This document shows, one piece after another, positions 4,450 to 5,814 of a stretch of DNA of 5,814 nucleotides. The stretch lies in contig DUSJ01000137.1 in NCBI GenBank assembly GCA_012842645.1, positions 1 to 5,814 on the forward strand, in the 5' to 3' direction. Position 1 is the stretch's first letter. Each line of letters opens with the position of its first letter. Both the position numbers and the translations under genes were made by a program. The notes below the pieces were generated by a model that saw nothing but the letters and a program-made list of their open reading frames with translations, was not told where the DNA came from and made no database searches. This DNA comes from Clostridiaceae bacterium. GTDB lineage: Bacteria > Bacillota > Clostridia > DSM-8532.

Positions 4450-5814
4450 ATGCGTTCAGCCAAAAAAGCCGTTATAGCGGCCATGGTACTGGCAATTGCC
4501 CTGTCTTCGGTATATGGCTCAGGCAGTATGCTTTTCGCCGATACTTACGCCCCGGGACAGACCGATGAGAAAGGGCTGTACAGCGGCATTGTCAGGGAAA
4601 GCAATCCCTCGCTTGGTTATATAACGTTATATTTCGAGGACGGCTCAGGTTACGATCCGTACAGGTTTGCCGAGCTGGTATCCCTTCGCACCTTTACGTA
4701 CGGTTACGATATGATCGTTACCAGGGACGGATACCCTGCCGTGATTGATGATATTAAGCCGGGCGACAAGGCGTATCTGAAGCTTGACGAAGAAGGTTAT
4801 ATCTATAAAATAAGCGCCGCGAGCTATTACACTCCCGTTTACGGCACCGTATATGCAAAAAGGGCTTCGGGACTGGTACTGAAAAAAGACGACGGAACTT
4901 ACGTCAATTACACGGTGCCCGGATCAGTCCCGGTTTATAAAAACAACAAACCTTTCAGTTTTTCCGGCATTCTTCCGGGAGACAGGGTCAGGATCATGGT
5001 GCAGACCAACGGCGCCAATATCGATATTGAAGCGATCGATATTGAAAGCATAACCAGGAATGTTTCCGGGATTTTCCGGGGAACAGTGGAATATTTTGAT
5101 TCACTTCATTATTCACTTGCCATATCCGAAGTCCAGGAATTTGTTATCGGCAGGTGGGAGAACACCTCGACAGCGGGCATCCAGAGATTCGATTACAGTG
5201 ACGAGTACAGGCCTCTTCTGCCGAAACGTCTCTCAGGCACAGTTTACATTGCCACTAAAAAGGCGTATGACGGAAAGGATAAAATTGTTTTTTCGTCCTT
5301 CAGGAATACTTCGGGCTATGAAACGACGCTGAGAGATAACCTTCTGAACATAACGGGCTCCAATGTCCTGGTTCTTGAAAATACGCCGGAAATCGTTAAC
5401 GTTGACATGAACACAATCGTGGTCAAGGACGGCCGCCTGGTGGACGTAAGCGCGCTGAATACCCTTGATCCGCTGAAAATATCGATGGAAAAGGACCTCT
5501 ATAAAAACAGGTACACGGCTAACGTACTTGTTTCGGACTCAGCTGTCCAGAGCGGGTTAATAGTGTACAGGGGCAGGATCAAATCCGTAGCGCCGCAGAA
5601 AAGCCTGACCGTGGAATCCTTTGCCCAGCTTGGCGGGGTTTCATGGAGCGTTACCAATACCCCGAAAACTTTCGATATAGATCTATTCGCTGGCAGGCTG
5701 CTGGAAGACGACGGCATAGGCAACCTGCGCGGCATTGGTTCAGAATACGTGAACCGGAGCGTGTATATAGTCGCGGAAGGCACAAAGATCAGGCTGATCA
5801 GCACCGCTCCGTAC
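4450..5814 (+). CDS. Secreted protein with repeated beta-rich modules, function unknown (3' end outside window)
   Basis: An open frame of 455 codons runs from ATG 4450 to the right edge without a stop. TGGAGG at 4437-4442, 7 bases before the ATG, fixes the start. Residues 1-30 form a signal peptide: RSAKK, a hydrophobic core at about 7-22, and a likely signal peptidase I site after SMLFA before DTYAPG. The rest is rich in Gly, Asp, Tyr and beta-branched residues, with cysteine absent. It appears built of divergent modules: each opens with a G-[TI]-V type strand (G46, G132, G211, G263, and a similar YRGRI at 373-377), and the first two carry a loop before a PGD turn (PGDKAYLKL at 104-112, PGDRVRIMV at 176-184). 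This resembles small barrel repeats seen in many clostridial cell-surface proteins that later carry S-layer homology or other anchors, but no named domain is recognised and the C terminus is missing. It is most likely an envelope or exported structural protein. Residues 190-200 contain a tandem IDIEA/IDIES repeat from a 15-base duplication. Confidence 0.85.
   Translation, partial: MRSAKKAVIAAMVLAIALSSVYGSGSMLFADTYAPGQTDEKGLYSGIVRESNPSLGYITLYFEDGSGYDPYRFAELVSLRTFTYGYDMIVTRDGYPAVIDDIKPGDKAYLKLDEEGYIYKISAASYYTPVYGTVYAKRASGLVLKKDDGTYVNYTVPGSVPVYKNNKPFSFSGILPGDRVRIMVQTNGANIDIEAIDIESITRNVSGIFRGTVEYFDSLHYSLAISEVQEFVIGRWENTSTAGIQRFDYSDEYRPLLPKRLSGTVYIATKKAYDGKDKIVFSSFRNTSGYETTLRDNLLNITGSNVLVLENTPEIVNVDMNTIVVKDGRLVDVSALNTLDPLKISMEKDLYKNRYTANVLVSDSAVQSGLIVYRGRIKSVAPQKSLTVESFAQLGGVSWSVTNTPKTFDIDLFAGRLLEDDGIGNLRGIGSEYVNRSVYIVAEGTKIRLISTAPY

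Noticed and set aside
5060..5332. 90-codon frame on the + strand
   Set aside because: Shadow of the secreted repeat protein in another frame; that frame has a signal peptide, a good ribosome site and no stop for 455 codons.
5499..5804. 101-codon frame on the - strand
   Set aside because: Antisense to the secreted repeat protein gene, with no start signals and no recognisable domain.
1..5814. CRISPR array, tRNA or rRNA gene, insertion sequence, phage or defence system
   Set aside because: No regularly spaced repeats, no tRNA-like cloverleaf, no transposase, integrase or defence protein could be found on either strand.

Overview
The window looks like ordinary chromosomal DNA of a spore-former-type Firmicute, most likely a member of the Clostridia. 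The evidence is a mid-range GC content with very AT-rich intergenic DNA, Gram-positive style ribosome binding sites (AAAGGAGG, TGGAGG, GGGGG), a bacterial-type RqcH of clostridial flavour, a CvpA-family protein started by UUG, and free use of AGG and ATA codons. No phage, transposase, CRISPR, tRNA or rRNA gene is visible.

Layout from left to right. (1) 1-365, + strand: the C-terminal 121 residues of an amidohydrolase, best matched to 5-methylthioadenosine/S-adenosylhomocysteine deaminase; the 5' part is outside the window. (2) 366-512: a convergent gap with a small hairpin and what looks like half of a REP-like palindrome. (3) 513-2252, - strand: rqcH, the ribosome-quality-control factor that adds alanine tails. 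(4) 2253-2563: an AT-rich divergent regulatory region. It holds a strong extended -10 promoter, candidate promoters for rqcH, two 15-bp dyads, and a 29-codon membrane-peptide gene with a near-perfect Shine-Dalgarno sequence. (5) 2564-3382, + strand: CvpA-family membrane protein, probably starting at TTG. (6) 3416-4303, + strand: EamA/DMT-family transporter, 33 bases after the cvpA-like gene and probably in the same operon. (7) 4304-4449: a gap with a plausible extended -10 promoter. (8) 4450 to the right edge, + strand: a secreted protein of at least 455 residues, open at the edge of the window, with a signal peptide and several repeated beta-rich modules. Its function is not recognised.

The likely transcription units are the tail of the amidohydrolase gene; rqcH alone, leftward; small peptide, cvpA-like and EamA genes, rightward from the promoter at 2323-2351; and the secreted repeat protein, rightward from its own promoter. 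The genes do not form one obvious pathway: translation rescue, membrane proteins and an envelope or secreted protein stand side by side. I found no clear undescribed system. The items most worth a second look are the 29-residue peptide with its dyad-covered promoter, the secreted repeat protein, and the REP-like half palindrome.
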